From: an uncultured Oscillospiraceae bacterium | GTDB taxonomy: Bacteria; Bacillota; Clostridia; Oscillospirales; Ruminococcaceae | Assembly: GCA_934232845.1 (NCBI GenBank) | Contig: CAKQGD010000002.1 | Span: 1-64,000, forward strand | Direction: 5' to 3' | DNA: 64,000 nucleotides | In this document: positions 35,311-43,895 of the stretch, one piece after another | Position numbering within the stretch: position 1 is the stretch's first letter | How the letters are laid out: every line of letters starts with the position of its first letter | Translations under genes and position numbers: made by a program | The notes under the pieces: model-generated | Database searches by the model: none | What the model was told of the DNA's origin: nothing | The model's input: only the letters and a program-made list of their open reading frames with translations

Positions 35311-36300
35311 ATGAAAAAGGTATTCGCACTGGCCCTGGCTCTTGCCATGGTTCTGTCCCTCGCTGCTGTCGCGTTTGCTGACAACTCCGAGCTGATCGAA
35401 GACGACGGCGATGTTCTGGCTCTGTTCCAGGTCGAACAGAATCAGCTGTACAAGTATGATTCTGATCAGGATGCCGGTTCCAGAATGGTCAAGACCGACT
35501 CCATTTCTTTCGCCCAGACCCGTTACTTCAAGCTCCTTGCCAATGATAACGGCGACCCCGTCACCGATTCCAAGACCGTTTCCGGCCTGAAGGTCACTCC
35601 CAAGTGGACCGACGGCGAGAAGTATGTCAAGTCTGTTGAGATCGTCAAGAAGGACGGCGCTTACTGGGTTGCCATCACCACCACCGGCTCTGAGCTCGAG
35701 GGTGTGGATGTTGCCGGTAAGATCTATCTGAAGGGCACCTCCGGCACCGGCGACCTCAAGGAGAAGATCGACGCTTACTTCAACGTTGACCTGACCGTTG
35801 AGTATCCTGCCGGCAATGTTGACCCCGAAGCCAAGAAGCTGTATGTCGGTGACTCCAAGAAGGTCTATGATCTTGACGATGTCGACAACGACGAGTACAC
35901 CATCTACTTCGGCGATGACACCAAGACCGCTGTTGCTTCTGCCGTGACCGATGTCACCAACACTAAGGACATCCTCCTCGGCTACAAGGTTGACGACGTT
36001 GACGCGGTTGTCGATGCGTATCCGGATGCCAACATCGATTTCGTTCAGCTGACCGCTAACTTCAAGAAGACCGCCGAAGTCACCATCTACGCTGACGAAG
36101 GCACCTACCTCTACAAGGTTGTCGATGGCAAGGTTGTTGCTATGGACGCTGAGTACGACGAGTGGGAAGAGGGCTTCATCTTCAACGCTAAGACCCTTGG
36201 CACCTATGCCATCTCTGATGTTAAGCTGAAGGCTGCTTCTGCTGTCGAGACCCCCGGTGAAGGCACCACCAACAACCCCACCACCGGCGCTGCTGCCTAA
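35311..36300 (+). CDS. Abundant-type secreted protein of unknown function
   Basis: 329 residues from ATG 35311 (AGGAGG upstream). A classical signal peptide (MKKVFALALALAMVLSLAAV, cleavage near AFA-DN) is followed by an acidic, beta-rich region with many Asp, Lys, Val and Thr. The end, PGEGTTNNPTTGAAA, has a proline-glycine-threonine linker and an NPTTG motif like those before cell-wall anchors, but no hydrophobic helix or basic tail follows. Codon use is narrow (AAG, GTC, GTT, ACC, GGC, CTG) compared with neighbours, typical of very highly expressed genes. It has its own promoter, leader and terminator. Possibly a surface-layer-like or matrix protein; that is inference. Confidence 0.85.
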   Translation: MKKVFALALALAMVLSLAAVAFADNSELIEDDGDVLALFQVEQNQLYKYDSDQDAGSRMVKTDSISFAQTRYFKLLANDNGDPVTDSKTVSGLKVTPKWTDGEKYVKSVEIVKKDGAYWVAITTTGSELEGVDVAGKIYLKGTSGTGDLKEKIDAYFNVDLTVEYPAGNVDPEAKKLYVGDSKKVYDLDDVDNDEYTIYFGDDTKTAVASAVTDVTNTKDILLGYKVDDVDAVVDAYPDANIDFVQLTANFKKTAEVTIYADEGTYLYKVVDGKVVAMDAEYDEWEEGFIFNAKTLGTYAISDVKLKAASAVETPGEGTTNNPTTGAAA

Positions 36301-36350
36301 TTACACTTTTGCATCGGTAAATTGAATCCTAAGATTCGATTTGTCAGAAG

Positions 36351-36378
36351 GGCTCACGACTCTCCCGTGAGCCTTTCA
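36351..36378 (+). terminator. Terminator of the secreted protein gene
   Basis: 8-bp stem GGCTCACG with CGTGAGCC (36351-36373), followed by TTTCATTTTTT. Confidence 0.85.
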
Positions 36379-36663
36379 TTTTTTGCTTTCCGCAGGGGGA
36401 AAAAGGGTGTGACGAAGGAAATTTTCGAGCGCGGGGGAGATACACTTCAGCCAGCCAAATCCGCTTCACGGATTTGGGGCTTCAGACGTCTCCCGTGAGC
36501 CCTTCATTTGCAAAGCTTTTTTCTGCCCGCGGAAAAGTGCTGCCTGCAAAACCGATGAGTGAATTTGCAGGCTGAAAAAGAAAAGAGCCGTGCGTGGGGC
36601 AGAGGAATGCGGGCGTTTTTTCCATCGGCTTTGGGGAAGAATATCCGGTATGAGGTGATTGGG
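36379..36663. other. Intergenic region, no gene seen
   Basis: Contains a long imperfect hairpin (36435-36494) and a second copy of the CTCCCGTGAGCC/TTCATT text of the preceding terminator at about 36490-36508, so part of the terminator seems duplicated. No promoter for the next gene was clear. Confidence 0.5.
36435..36494. repeat. Long imperfect inverted repeat
   Basis: GGGAGA (36435-36440) pairs with TCTCCC (36489-36494), AGCC with GGCT, and a 9-bp core CCAAATCCG (36455-36463) with CGGATTTGG (36469-36477). There is no T run, so it is not a plain terminator. Confidence 0.55.
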
Positions 36664-38139
36664 ATGGAAAAACGTCTTTTTACGGCTTTTGCCCTGCTGC
36701 TTCTGTCGCTTGGCAGCCTCGTAGCGCGGGTTGCGGTTGTAGCGGTGGATCCAAATTATTCGGATGCGTCAGCCGAACAGTCCACCTATACGGTCAAGGT
36801 AGCCTCGATGCGCGGCACAATCTACGATCGGTTTTTGCGGCCGCTTGTCAATGCGGAGCGAACCTCTGTAGAAGGTGCGAATGCAAATCTGCTGTCCGAT
36901 TATGAGGTGGTGTCCCGAATCGGAGAAAAGCCGCTTGCTGTGCATACGATAGGGACGCTTGACGCACAGGGAAAGGGCGCCTCCGGAATCGAAGCGGCCT
37001 ATGACAAGCTGCTTTCCTCCTGCGGAGGGACGCTTTCCGTGCAGTATACACTGGATGCAAAGGGAAAACCTCTGGCGGGGGCGCAGCCGAAAATTTTGGA
37101 TGAAAACTACGATACGGGCGCGGGGCTTGCGCTGACTTTGGACGCGGAGATTCAAAAAATCGCACAGGATGCGTCGGATTCCATCGAACGCGGCGCGGTC
37201 GTTGTCATGGACCCCAAAACAGGAGATCTTCTGGCGGTTGTCAGCCGCCCGTCCTTTGATCCGGAGAACATGGGGCCCTCTCTTACGGACGAGAGAGCGC
37301 CGTTTGTAAACAGAGCTTTTTCGGCATACAGCGTCGGATCTACCTTTAAGCTTCTTGTTTCCGCAGCGGCGATTGACGCGGGAATTTCTCCGCAGAGAAC
37401 TTTTGACTGCACGGGGGAGGTCGAGGTTGGCGGCCTCGTATTCCACTGTCACCAGAGAAACGGCCATGGAATGTTGGATTTAGCGGGTGCACTGGAACAT
37501 TCGTGCAACCCGTATTTCATTACGCTGGCGCTTCAGATCGGCGGCGAGTCTCTGCGGACGGCGGCGGATTCGCTTGGCTTTGGAACGGCGGCAGAGCTCG
37601 CGCCGGGATATCGGACCGCGGCGGGAGCGCTTCCTTCTTGGGAGGAGCTGCATTCTCCCGCGGCGTTGGCGAACTTCGGCTTTGGACAGGGCACTCTGAC
37701 GGCGACGCCGGTGCAGCTTGCATGTCTTGTTTCGGCGATTGCGAACGGGGGCGGCGCGGTCACGCCCCGGCTGGTATGCGGCACTACGGCGAACGGAGAA
37801 GACCTTTTTGAAAAAACGGCAAGCTATGCCGTGACACCGGTTTTTTCAAAAGAAAGCGCGGCTCTCGTACGCGAGAGGATGATCGGCGTGGTAGAAGAGG
37901 GAAGCGGGCGCAGCGCCAAGCCCGAGCGGGGCGGTGCAGGAGGAAAAACCGCCTCTGCGCAGACGGGACAGTTCCTCGACGGAGAGGAGATCGTGCATGC
38001 ATGGTTCGCGGGGTTTTATCCCGCGGAAGAACCGGCGTACACGATTGTTGTCTTTGTGGAGGGGGGAGATTCCGGCTCGGAGACGGCTTGCCCGGTTTTT
38101 CGTGAAATTGCGGACGGTCTTGCAAAAAAAGCGGGCTGA
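36664..38139 (+). CDS. Penicillin-binding transpeptidase, FtsI/SpoVD-like
   Basis: 491 residues from ATG 36664, with GAGGTG upstream. One N-terminal membrane helix, a short N-terminal module, then the transpeptidase domain: SxxK as S226-T-F-K229, SxN as S280-C-N282, and the third motif as K428-T-A430 (GGKTASAQTG) where most PBPs have KTG. It cross-links peptidoglycan outside the membrane. The N-terminal part is shorter than in FtsI, so division or sporulation role cannot be told. The in-frame start at 36559 lacks a good ribosome site. Confidence 0.87.
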   Translation: MEKRLFTAFALLLLSLGSLVARVAVVAVDPNYSDASAEQSTYTVKVASMRGTIYDRFLRPLVNAERTSVEGANANLLSDYEVVSRIGEKPLAVHTIGTLDAQGKGASGIEAAYDKLLSSCGGTLSVQYTLDAKGKPLAGAQPKILDENYDTGAGLALTLDAEIQKIAQDASDSIERGAVVVMDPKTGDLLAVVSRPSFDPENMGPSLTDERAPFVNRAFSAYSVGSTFKLLVSAAAIDAGISPQRTFDCTGEVEVGGLVFHCHQRNGHGMLDLAGALEHSCNPYFITLALQIGGESLRTAADSLGFGTAAELAPGYRTAAGALPSWEELHSPAALANFGFGQGTLTATPVQLACLVSAIANGGGAVTPRLVCGTTANGEDLFEKTASYAVTPVFSKESAALVRERMIGVVEEGSGRSAKPERGGAGGKTASAQTGQFLDGEEIVHAWFAGFYPAEEPAYTIVVFVEGGDSGSETACPVFREIADGLAKKAG

Positions 38140-38173
38140 ATGTGAAAATATTCTAATATTTCCAGAAAAATTC

Positions 38174-38201
38174 TTGTAGTTTTATGACTTTGACGTATAA
38201 T
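38174..38201 (+). promoter_or_regulatory. Possible upstream promoter for the M23 gene
   Basis: TTGTAG (38174-38179), 16-nt spacer, TATAAT (38196-38201). Confidence 0.5.
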
Positions 38202-38240
38202 ATAAATAATAGTCTCTTTTGGGATGAAAAGGGACGAGAC

Positions 38241-38269
38241 TTGCCAAAATCTCTGAAATCATGTATAAT
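38241..38269 (+). promoter_or_regulatory. Promoter of the M23 peptidase gene
   Basis: TTGCCA (38241-38246), 17-nt spacer, TATAAT (38264-38269), 40 nt before the TTG start. Confidence 0.75.
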
Positions 38270-38308
38270 TAACAACTGCCGTATTTTTGGAAGAAAGGAG
38301 AGGATGTC

Positions 38309-40087
38309 TTGGCCTCTACGAAAAAAGACCGCGACGTATCGGCTGCCGAACCGACACTGTCCGGACAGAGCGGAGAGTCCGCCGATAAGAAGGCGAAGAA
38401 AGGCGCCGGACGTCCCCGCCGAAGCAGATGGCCCCAAAACGCTCTTGCCCGTCGCCTGACATGGGAAGGACTTTGGATGCTGCGCCGCCTGCGCTGGCTC
38501 AAGCGGCGCGTTCTGTTTGTACTGGATCTGGTTTTTTCTTTTTTTCTTGGCCTTTGGAAAAGGGCCGTTCACATGTTTCTGGCTTTTGCCGTGCAGAACG
38601 GCTTAGACCACAGTCTGTTTATGGAGAATCTCCGCCGGCTGCAGACGGAGCATCGTCAGGTACGCCGCCGCGGACGGACTGCGGCAATTGCCTTTTGGAT
38701 AAAAAAAATACCGCTTGCATTGGCGCGGGGGTTGGCAAAGGCGATTTCCTCGCCGGTGTATTATCTTCCGTTCTGCGCTGCGGCTCTCTTTTTTCTTGTC
38801 GTTCATATTACGCTGAGCGGAACGTTTGCCCTTGAGGTAATCTATAACGGAAAAGAAATCGGCTGTATTGCGGATGAATCGGTTTTTGAAAACGCCGAGA
38901 TCCAGATGCGCGGCCGTATTGCATATGAAGATTATATCAAACCCGACGACGCGATTCCGCAGTACTCGATCGTGATCGTGCGCGGGGATAAGCTGATGAG
39001 CGTGAACGAACTGACGGACGAGCTGATCCGTGCTTCCGGCAACGAGCTGGGCGAGGCGACGGGCCTTTATGTGGACGGAAGTTTCGTCGGGGCCGTGGCC
39101 GACAGCAAGGAAATGCGTGCTTTGCTGGAGTCTCTTCTTGCTCCGTACCGAAGCGGAGACGACGAGGATGAGATTGTGGAATTTGTCAAGGATGTGCAGC
39201 TTGTCGAGGGTTTGTATCCTTTGACGTCTATTTCCTCCATTCGCACGATCCATGACAAGGTTACCTCTTATGAGCAGGAAGAACGCATCTATACAACGGT
39301 TTCGGGCGACGCTCCCATTCTGATTGCGGAGAAAAACGGTATCAGCCTGTCGCTTCTGCTGGCACTGAACCCCGGTATCGAGGATTCTCTGCTGATCGGG
39401 CAGGAGGTTCTTGTGCAGCAGTCCGTGCCCTTTCTTGAGGTACAGATTCTGCGTACGGAGATCTATGAAGAAGAGGTCCCTTTCAAAATCGAGCGGACGG
39501 TCGATTCTTCTCAGTATGAAGGATATCTCAAAACCACGCAGACCGGACAAAACGGTGTGAACCGCGTGACGGCAAAGGTTACATACCTCAACGGCATTGA
39601 GACCTCGCGCGAGATTGTTTCGACCACGGTTATTTCCGAGCCTGTGAATGAAAAAGTCAACGTCGGCGGAAAATCCGTCGCGGAGGTGGGGACGCAGTCG
39701 ACCAGCTCCGGCTTTATCTGGCCAACGGCCAGCGGCTATGTAAGCTGTGGCTTGAATGGCTACTGGGGCCATACGGGTATGGATATCGCGTCTTCGTACG
39801 GTACGCCGATTTATGCGTCGGCCTCCGGCATTGTGACAAAGGTGGCGTGGAACAGCACCGGTTACGGCTATCATATCATTATCAGCCATGGCGGCAATGT
39901 CGAAACGGTATATGCTCACAATTCGCAGCTCTTTGTCAAGGTGGGCGAGTGGGTTACCCAGGGCGAACAGATCGCCGCGATGGGCCGTACCGGAAATGCC
40001 ACAGGCGTACATCTGCATTTTGAGGTTCGTTCTAACGGACGATATCTCAATCCTGCGAATTATATAGGTTCGCGCTGTCCCTATTGA
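38309..40087 (+). CDS. Membrane-anchored LysM-G5-M23 peptidase
   Basis: 592 residues from TTG 38309 (AAAGGAG upstream). The basic N-terminal region (1-70) is probably cytoplasmic. Hydrophobic segments lie near 70-90 and 145-172. Next come a LysM-like module (VSGDAPILIAEKNGISLSLL, about 330-375), a G5 domain (about 385-455) and a C-terminal M23 zinc endopeptidase with HTGMDIASSYGTPIYASA and HLHFEV. All expected M23 residues seem present, so it should cut peptidoglycan peptide bridges or activate other wall enzymes. Monocistronic. Confidence 0.9.
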   Translation: MASTKKDRDVSAAEPTLSGQSGESADKKAKKGAGRPRRSRWPQNALARRLTWEGLWMLRRLRWLKRRVLFVLDLVFSFFLGLWKRAVHMFLAFAVQNGLDHSLFMENLRRLQTEHRQVRRRGRTAAIAFWIKKIPLALARGLAKAISSPVYYLPFCAAALFFLVVHITLSGTFALEVIYNGKEIGCIADESVFENAEIQMRGRIAYEDYIKPDDAIPQYSIVIVRGDKLMSVNELTDELIRASGNELGEATGLYVDGSFVGAVADSKEMRALLESLLAPYRSGDDEDEIVEFVKDVQLVEGLYPLTSISSIRTIHDKVTSYEQEERIYTTVSGDAPILIAEKNGISLSLLLALNPGIEDSLLIGQEVLVQQSVPFLEVQILRTEIYEEEVPFKIERTVDSSQYEGYLKTTQTGQNGVNRVTAKVTYLNGIETSREIVSTTVISEPVNEKVNVGGKSVAEVGTQSTSSGFIWPTASGYVSCGLNGYWGHTGMDIASSYGTPIYASASGIVTKVAWNSTGYGYHIIISHGGNVETVYAHNSQLFVKVGEWVTQGEQIAAMGRTGNATGVHLHFEVRSNGRYLNPANYIGSRCPY

Positions 40088-40090
40088 TTT

Positions 40091-40137
40091 AAAACGGGAG
40101 GACATCTTTTTAAAAAAGAGATGCCTTCCCGTTTTTT
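40091..40137 (+). terminator. Terminator of the M23 gene
   Basis: Long stem AAAACGGGAGG-CATCT with AGATG-CTTCCCGTTTT (40091-40135), T tail to 40137. Confidence 0.88.
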
Positions 40138-40162
40138 GAGACAGATAGGAGGAAAAAGCCGC

Positions 40163-40492
40163 ATGGCAAAACATGAATTCGGAATTATGGATCGGACACC
40201 CGTTTCGAAAGAACGATATGACTGCTATGAACCGGAAAAATATAAGACCATTTTTGTGGAGGACGAGCTGCTTGAGCCCCTTCATAAAAGGCTGAACGAC
40301 ATCGATTTTTTCTGGCACTCTCTCGACGTGCCGGGAAAGGGTCTGGCATACTGCGGCATTACCCTGATTCCGCCGGAATCCATGGATGCGGCGGTGAAGA
40401 TTTTGGAGGAAGAGCCCAAACTCGTCGAGCTTAAAAAATTGCTTTTAAAAGCCAAAGAAAAAAATAAGTTTGTAATTCATTACGGGCTTTAA
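40163..40492 (+). CDS. Conserved clostridial protein of unknown function
   Basis: 109 residues from ATG 40163, with TAGGAGG 10 nt upstream. Soluble and mixed in charge, with MAKHEFGIMDRTPVSKERYD at the start and HSLDVPGKGLAYCGITLIPP in the middle. I recall similar small proteins in many Clostridia, always uncharacterised. It lies alone between a terminator and the murA promoter. No catalytic motif seen. Confidence 0.75.
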   Translation: MAKHEFGIMDRTPVSKERYDCYEPEKYKTIFVEDELLEPLHKRLNDIDFFWHSLDVPGKGLAYCGITLIPPESMDAAVKILEEEPKLVELKKLLLKAKEKNKFVIHYGL

Positions 40493-40603
40493 ACCGTACT
40501 CTGCGGGGAAAAGTGAAAATGCGTTTTGAACCATGGGCTTTAAAAATCGAGTCGGGGAGAGCGCGAACGGCGGCACGGAAAAAACACCGGCGGTTGGCGG
40601 TGA

Positions 40604-40632
40604 TTGACAGAACCGCCAAAAAAAAGTACAAT
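40604..40632 (+). promoter_or_regulatory. Promoter of the murA operon
   Basis: TTGACA (40604-40609), 17-nt spacer, TACAAT (40627-40632). Confidence 0.85.
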
Positions 40633-40726
40633 AGCGAAAGAAAAAAGATTTTTTCGGATCGCATAGCTTAATCGGACGTAAATGCGAGATACTATAGACA
40701 GCTTACAGGAAGAACAAACGGAAGGA

Positions 40727-42016
40727 ATGAACCCGTTGGAAAAGTATGTCATTACGGGCGGCCGCCCTCTTCACGGAGAGGTGCAGATCGGCGGGGCAAA
40801 GAACGCCGTGGTTGCGATTATACCGGCAGCGATTCTGGCTAAGGGACGCTGTGTGATTGAGAATGTGCCTGAGATCAGCGACGTGGAAAGCCTGCTCGAA
40901 ATTCTGAGAAGTCTCGGTGCAGATGCTCGCTTTCTGAAAAGAGATACGCTTGAGATCGATACCTCCGACATTTCCTGTACGGAGGTTCCCTATGAGCTCG
41001 CCCGTGCGCTTCGCGGCTCTTATTATTTTTTGGGCAGTCTGCTCGGCCGATGCAAAGACGCGAATGTCTCAATGCCCGGCGGCTGCGATTTTGGCGTCAG
41101 GCCGATCGATCAGCATATCAAAGGGTTCGAGGCGCTCGGCGCTGAGGTTACGACAGATGGCGGTGTGATTCGTGCCAAGGCAAAACAACTGACCGGAAGT
41201 CATATCCATTTTGACGTAGTGAGCGTGGGCGCTACCATCAATGTGATGATGGCCGCGGTGCGCGCGTCCGGCATCACGATCATGGAGAATGCGGCCAAGG
41301 AGCCTCATATTGTCGACCTTGCCAACTTTCTCAACTCGATGGGGGCGGACATCCGCGGCGCGGGTACCGACGTTATCAAGATTCACGGGGTGGACATTCT
41401 GCATCCGAGCACCTATTCGATCATTCCCGACCAGATCGAGGCCGGTACCTACATGGTGCTCGCGGCCGCGACGCAGAGCGATCTTTTGATTAAAAATGTG
41501 ATACCGAAGCATTTGGAATCCATTACGGACAAGCTGCTCGCCGCGGGCGCCGAGGTTGAAGAATACGACGACTCAATCCGCGTGGTGGGACATGCGGAGA
41601 TCAATAAGATCAACGTCAAGACGCTGCCGCATCCGGGCTTTCCGACCGACATGCAGCCGCAGCTGACCGCTATGCTGACGCGTGCCAACGGCACAAGCAT
41701 GATTTCCGAGGGCGTGTGGGACAGCCGCTTTAAATATGTCAGCGAGCTCAACCGCATGGGCGCAAACATTTCCGTTGACGGCAAGATCGCCGTGGTGGAG
41801 GGCGTACCCAAGCTGACGGGGGCCCCGGTGCGCGCGACCGATCTGCGCGCGGGCGCCGCTGTGGTGATCGCTGCTCTGATGGCCGAGGGCACGACCGAAA
41901 TCGAGAATGTCGATCATATTGAACGCGGCTACGAGAAACTGGTGGAGAAATTAACCGCGGTCGGCGCGGATATCCGGCGTGTCACGGTGCCGGGGGGCGC
42001 AAAGGCTGCGCAGTAA
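40727..42016 (+). CDS. murA: UDP-N-acetylglucosamine 1-carboxyvinyltransferase
   Basis: 429 residues from ATG 40727 (GGAAGG upstream). First committed step of peptidoglycan synthesis: transfers enolpyruvate from PEP to UDP-GlcNAc. Lys and Asn in GGAKNAVVAIIPA and the catalytic Cys120 (MPGGCDFGVRPID) are present, so the enzyme should be fosfomycin-sensitive by this criterion. ATG 40682 in the same frame would add 15 residues and has a weaker ribosome site. It heads a run of close genes to 46451. Confidence 0.95.
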   Translation: MNPLEKYVITGGRPLHGEVQIGGAKNAVVAIIPAAILAKGRCVIENVPEISDVESLLEILRSLGADARFLKRDTLEIDTSDISCTEVPYELARALRGSYYFLGSLLGRCKDANVSMPGGCDFGVRPIDQHIKGFEALGAEVTTDGGVIRAKAKQLTGSHIHFDVVSVGATINVMMAAVRASGITIMENAAKEPHIVDLANFLNSMGADIRGAGTDVIKIHGVDILHPSTYSIIPDQIEAGTYMVLAAATQSDLLIKNVIPKHLESITDKLLAAGAEVEEYDDSIRVVGHAEINKINVKTLPHPGFPTDMQPQLTAMLTRANGTSMISEGVWDSRFKYVSELNRMGANISVDGKIAVVEGVPKLTGAPVRATDLRAGAAVVIAALMAEGTTEIENVDHIERGYEKLVEKLTAVGADIRRVTVPGGAKAAQ

Positions 42017-42047
42017 TTTTTAAAAAATGACGGCGGTGCGATGCGGC

Positions 42048-42521
42048 ATGAGAAAAACAGAGATGACTTCTGCAATGGCAGCGGCCTGCGGCAGGGCGCT
42101 GCGGTATTTTGACGCGGGGAACAACTGCGCGGAAAGCGTGATGCGCGCCTTTCTCGACAGAGAGGATGTTCCCTTTTCTGCGGAAACGGCAATGCTGGCG
42201 ACGGGCTTCGGCGGCGGTATGGGGGCGACTCACCATACCTGCGGTGCGGTGACCGGCTGTGTGATGGCGCTTGGCGCCCTGTATGGCCGGCCGGATCCTG
42301 CGGCTTTTTCAAACAGAGAAGAGGGTCACGAGGCGATGCGGCGCGAGATCTATCCGATTTTCGCGGGCTTTGTATGCGAAGCCGAGCGGGAACTCGGAAC
42401 ACTGGAGTGCAGTGAGCTGACCGCTTCGCTGGAGGGGCCTGCCCGGCGCGCCCGCTGCCGGGAGTATGTCGGAATCTGCGCGGCGCTCTGTGAAAAACAC
42501 GCCGAGCAAAACAAAAAATAA
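42048..42521 (+). CDS. C-GCAxxG-C-C family protein
   Basis: About 157 residues; start uncertain between 42027, 42048 and 42063, as none has a strong ribosome site. NNCAESVMRAF, ATGFGGGMGATHHTCGAVTG and later spaced cysteines fit the C_GCAxxG_C_C family, redox-type proteins often near metal or selenium genes. Its role is unknown. It lies 31 nt after murA. Confidence 0.75.
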   Translation: MRKTEMTSAMAAACGRALRYFDAGNNCAESVMRAFLDREDVPFSAETAMLATGFGGGMGATHHTCGAVTGCVMALGALYGRPDPAAFSNREEGHEAMRREIYPIFAGFVCEAERELGTLECSELTASLEGPARRARCREYVGICAALCEKHAEQNKK

Positions 42522-42593
42522 CTTTTTAAAAGAACGGCTGACGGCTCAAAAGCCGGTACGGCCGCTTCTTTTTTACAGGGAGAAACGTCAACT

Positions 42594-43391
42594 ATGGCAA
42601 AATTCGCTACGCTTGCAAGCTCCAGCGCGGGCAACAGTACATATCTTGCCGCATCGTCGGGCGCTCTTTTGATCGATGCGGGCATCAGCACCCGCCGCAT
42701 TGAGGCGGCGCTTTCTTCTTTTGGAGAGGAAACCCGGCGCATCTGCGCGGTTCTGCTGACGCACGAGCATATAGATCATGTCAAAGGGCTGCCTGTGTTT
42801 TTGAAAAGAACGGGAGCGGCGCTTTATGCGACAAAGGGCGTGCTCGAGGCTGTCACGCGGACGATGGCGGTTCCGGCGGGATGTGCGCTGCACGAGGTTG
42901 TTCCCGGCGAAAAATTTGAGGCTGCGGGGATGAATGTCTGCGCATTTTCAACGCCGCACGATTCCGCCGCAAGCGTCGGATATCGTCTGGAAACGCCGGA
43001 TGGCCATACTTTTGCCGTGGCGACAGACCTCGGCACGGTGACGGAAGAGGTGGCAAAGGGCGTGAGCGGCGCCGAGACGGTTCTTCTTGAGTCGAATTAC
43101 GATCCTTTTCTGCTGCGGATGGGTCCGTATCCTCCGTATCTGAAGGCGCGTATCGCCTCAACCGAGAGAGGGCATCTTGCCAATGAGGACGCGGCGTCCT
43201 TTCTGTGCGGCTTATTGGAGTGCGGAACGACGCATATCACATTGGGGCACCTTTCAAGAGAAAACAACAATCCCGCTCTTGCGGGGCAGACGTCGCTCGA
43301 CGCGCTGGCGGCGGCCGGTGCGAGGGCCGGCGTAGATTTTACCCTGACCGTTGCCCCCTATGACGAGCCGGGAAAGCTGGTGCGCGTCTGA
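42594..43391 (+). CDS. MBL-fold metallohydrolase, YycJ/WalJ-like
   Basis: 265 residues. Metal site motif LTHEHIDHVKGL, an N-terminal LASSSAGNSTYL typical of the YycJ/WalJ group, then a Asp in ATDLGTVTEE and a C-terminal His in ITLGHLSRENN. WalJ-type proteins are thought to process nucleic acids (5' exonuclease) and affect division or wall homeostasis. It ends directly before rlmH, a common Firmicutes pairing. Confidence 0.88.
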   Translation: MAKFATLASSSAGNSTYLAASSGALLIDAGISTRRIEAALSSFGEETRRICAVLLTHEHIDHVKGLPVFLKRTGAALYATKGVLEAVTRTMAVPAGCALHEVVPGEKFEAAGMNVCAFSTPHDSAASVGYRLETPDGHTFAVATDLGTVTEEVAKGVSGAETVLLESNYDPFLLRMGPYPPYLKARIASTERGHLANEDAASFLCGLLECGTTHITLGHLSRENNNPALAGQTSLDALAAAGARAGVDFTLTVAPYDEPGKLVRV

Positions 43392-43392
43392 G

Positions 43393-43872
43393 ATGGTAAA
43401 TCTGCAGATTATCGCGGTCGGAAAGCTGAAGGAAAAATGGCTCTCTGACGGCTGCGCGGAATATCAAAAGCGCATGGGAGCGTATTGTCGCGTGCAGCTT
43501 CTGGAATTGGAAGAAAGCCGTCTGCCGCAGGAACCGTCCCCCGCCCAGATTGAGGCCGCGCTTCGCGCCGAAGGCGTGCGGATTCTTGAAAAAGCAAAGG
43601 GAGGACGGCTGATCGCGCTGTGTATCGAGGGAAAGCATCTTTCCTCTGAGGAATTGTCCCATATGCTTTCGCGCTGTGCGGTCGAGGGAATCAATACGGT
43701 TTCTTTTGTTATCGGAAGTTCCTTCGGCCTGTCGGAGGAAGTCAAACGCGCCGCCGCGCTGCGCCTTTCGATGTCGGAAATGACGTTTCCGCATCAGCTG
43801 GCGCGGCTGATGCTGTGCGAACAGCTCTATCGTGCATGCATGATTGAATCGGGCGGAAGATATCATAAATAA
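43393..43872 (+). CDS. rlmH: 23S rRNA (pseudouridine1915-N3)-methyltransferase
   Basis: 159 residues, the exact family length. SPOUT fold with the knot motif VIGSSFGLSEEVKR and the C-terminal MTFPHQLARLMLCEQLYRA. It methylates pseudouridine 1915 in helix 69. The start at 43393 gives VNLQIIAVGKLKEKW, the usual N-terminus, and sits 1 nt after the previous stop. Confidence 0.96.
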   Translation: MVNLQIIAVGKLKEKWLSDGCAEYQKRMGAYCRVQLLELEESRLPQEPSPAQIEAALRAEGVRILEKAKGGRLIALCIEGKHLSSEELSHMLSRCAVEGINTVSFVIGSSFGLSEEVKRAAALRLSMSEMTFPHQLARLMLCEQLYRACMIESGGRYHK

Positions 43873-43895
43873 ATCGGATATGGGAGGAATCTGTC

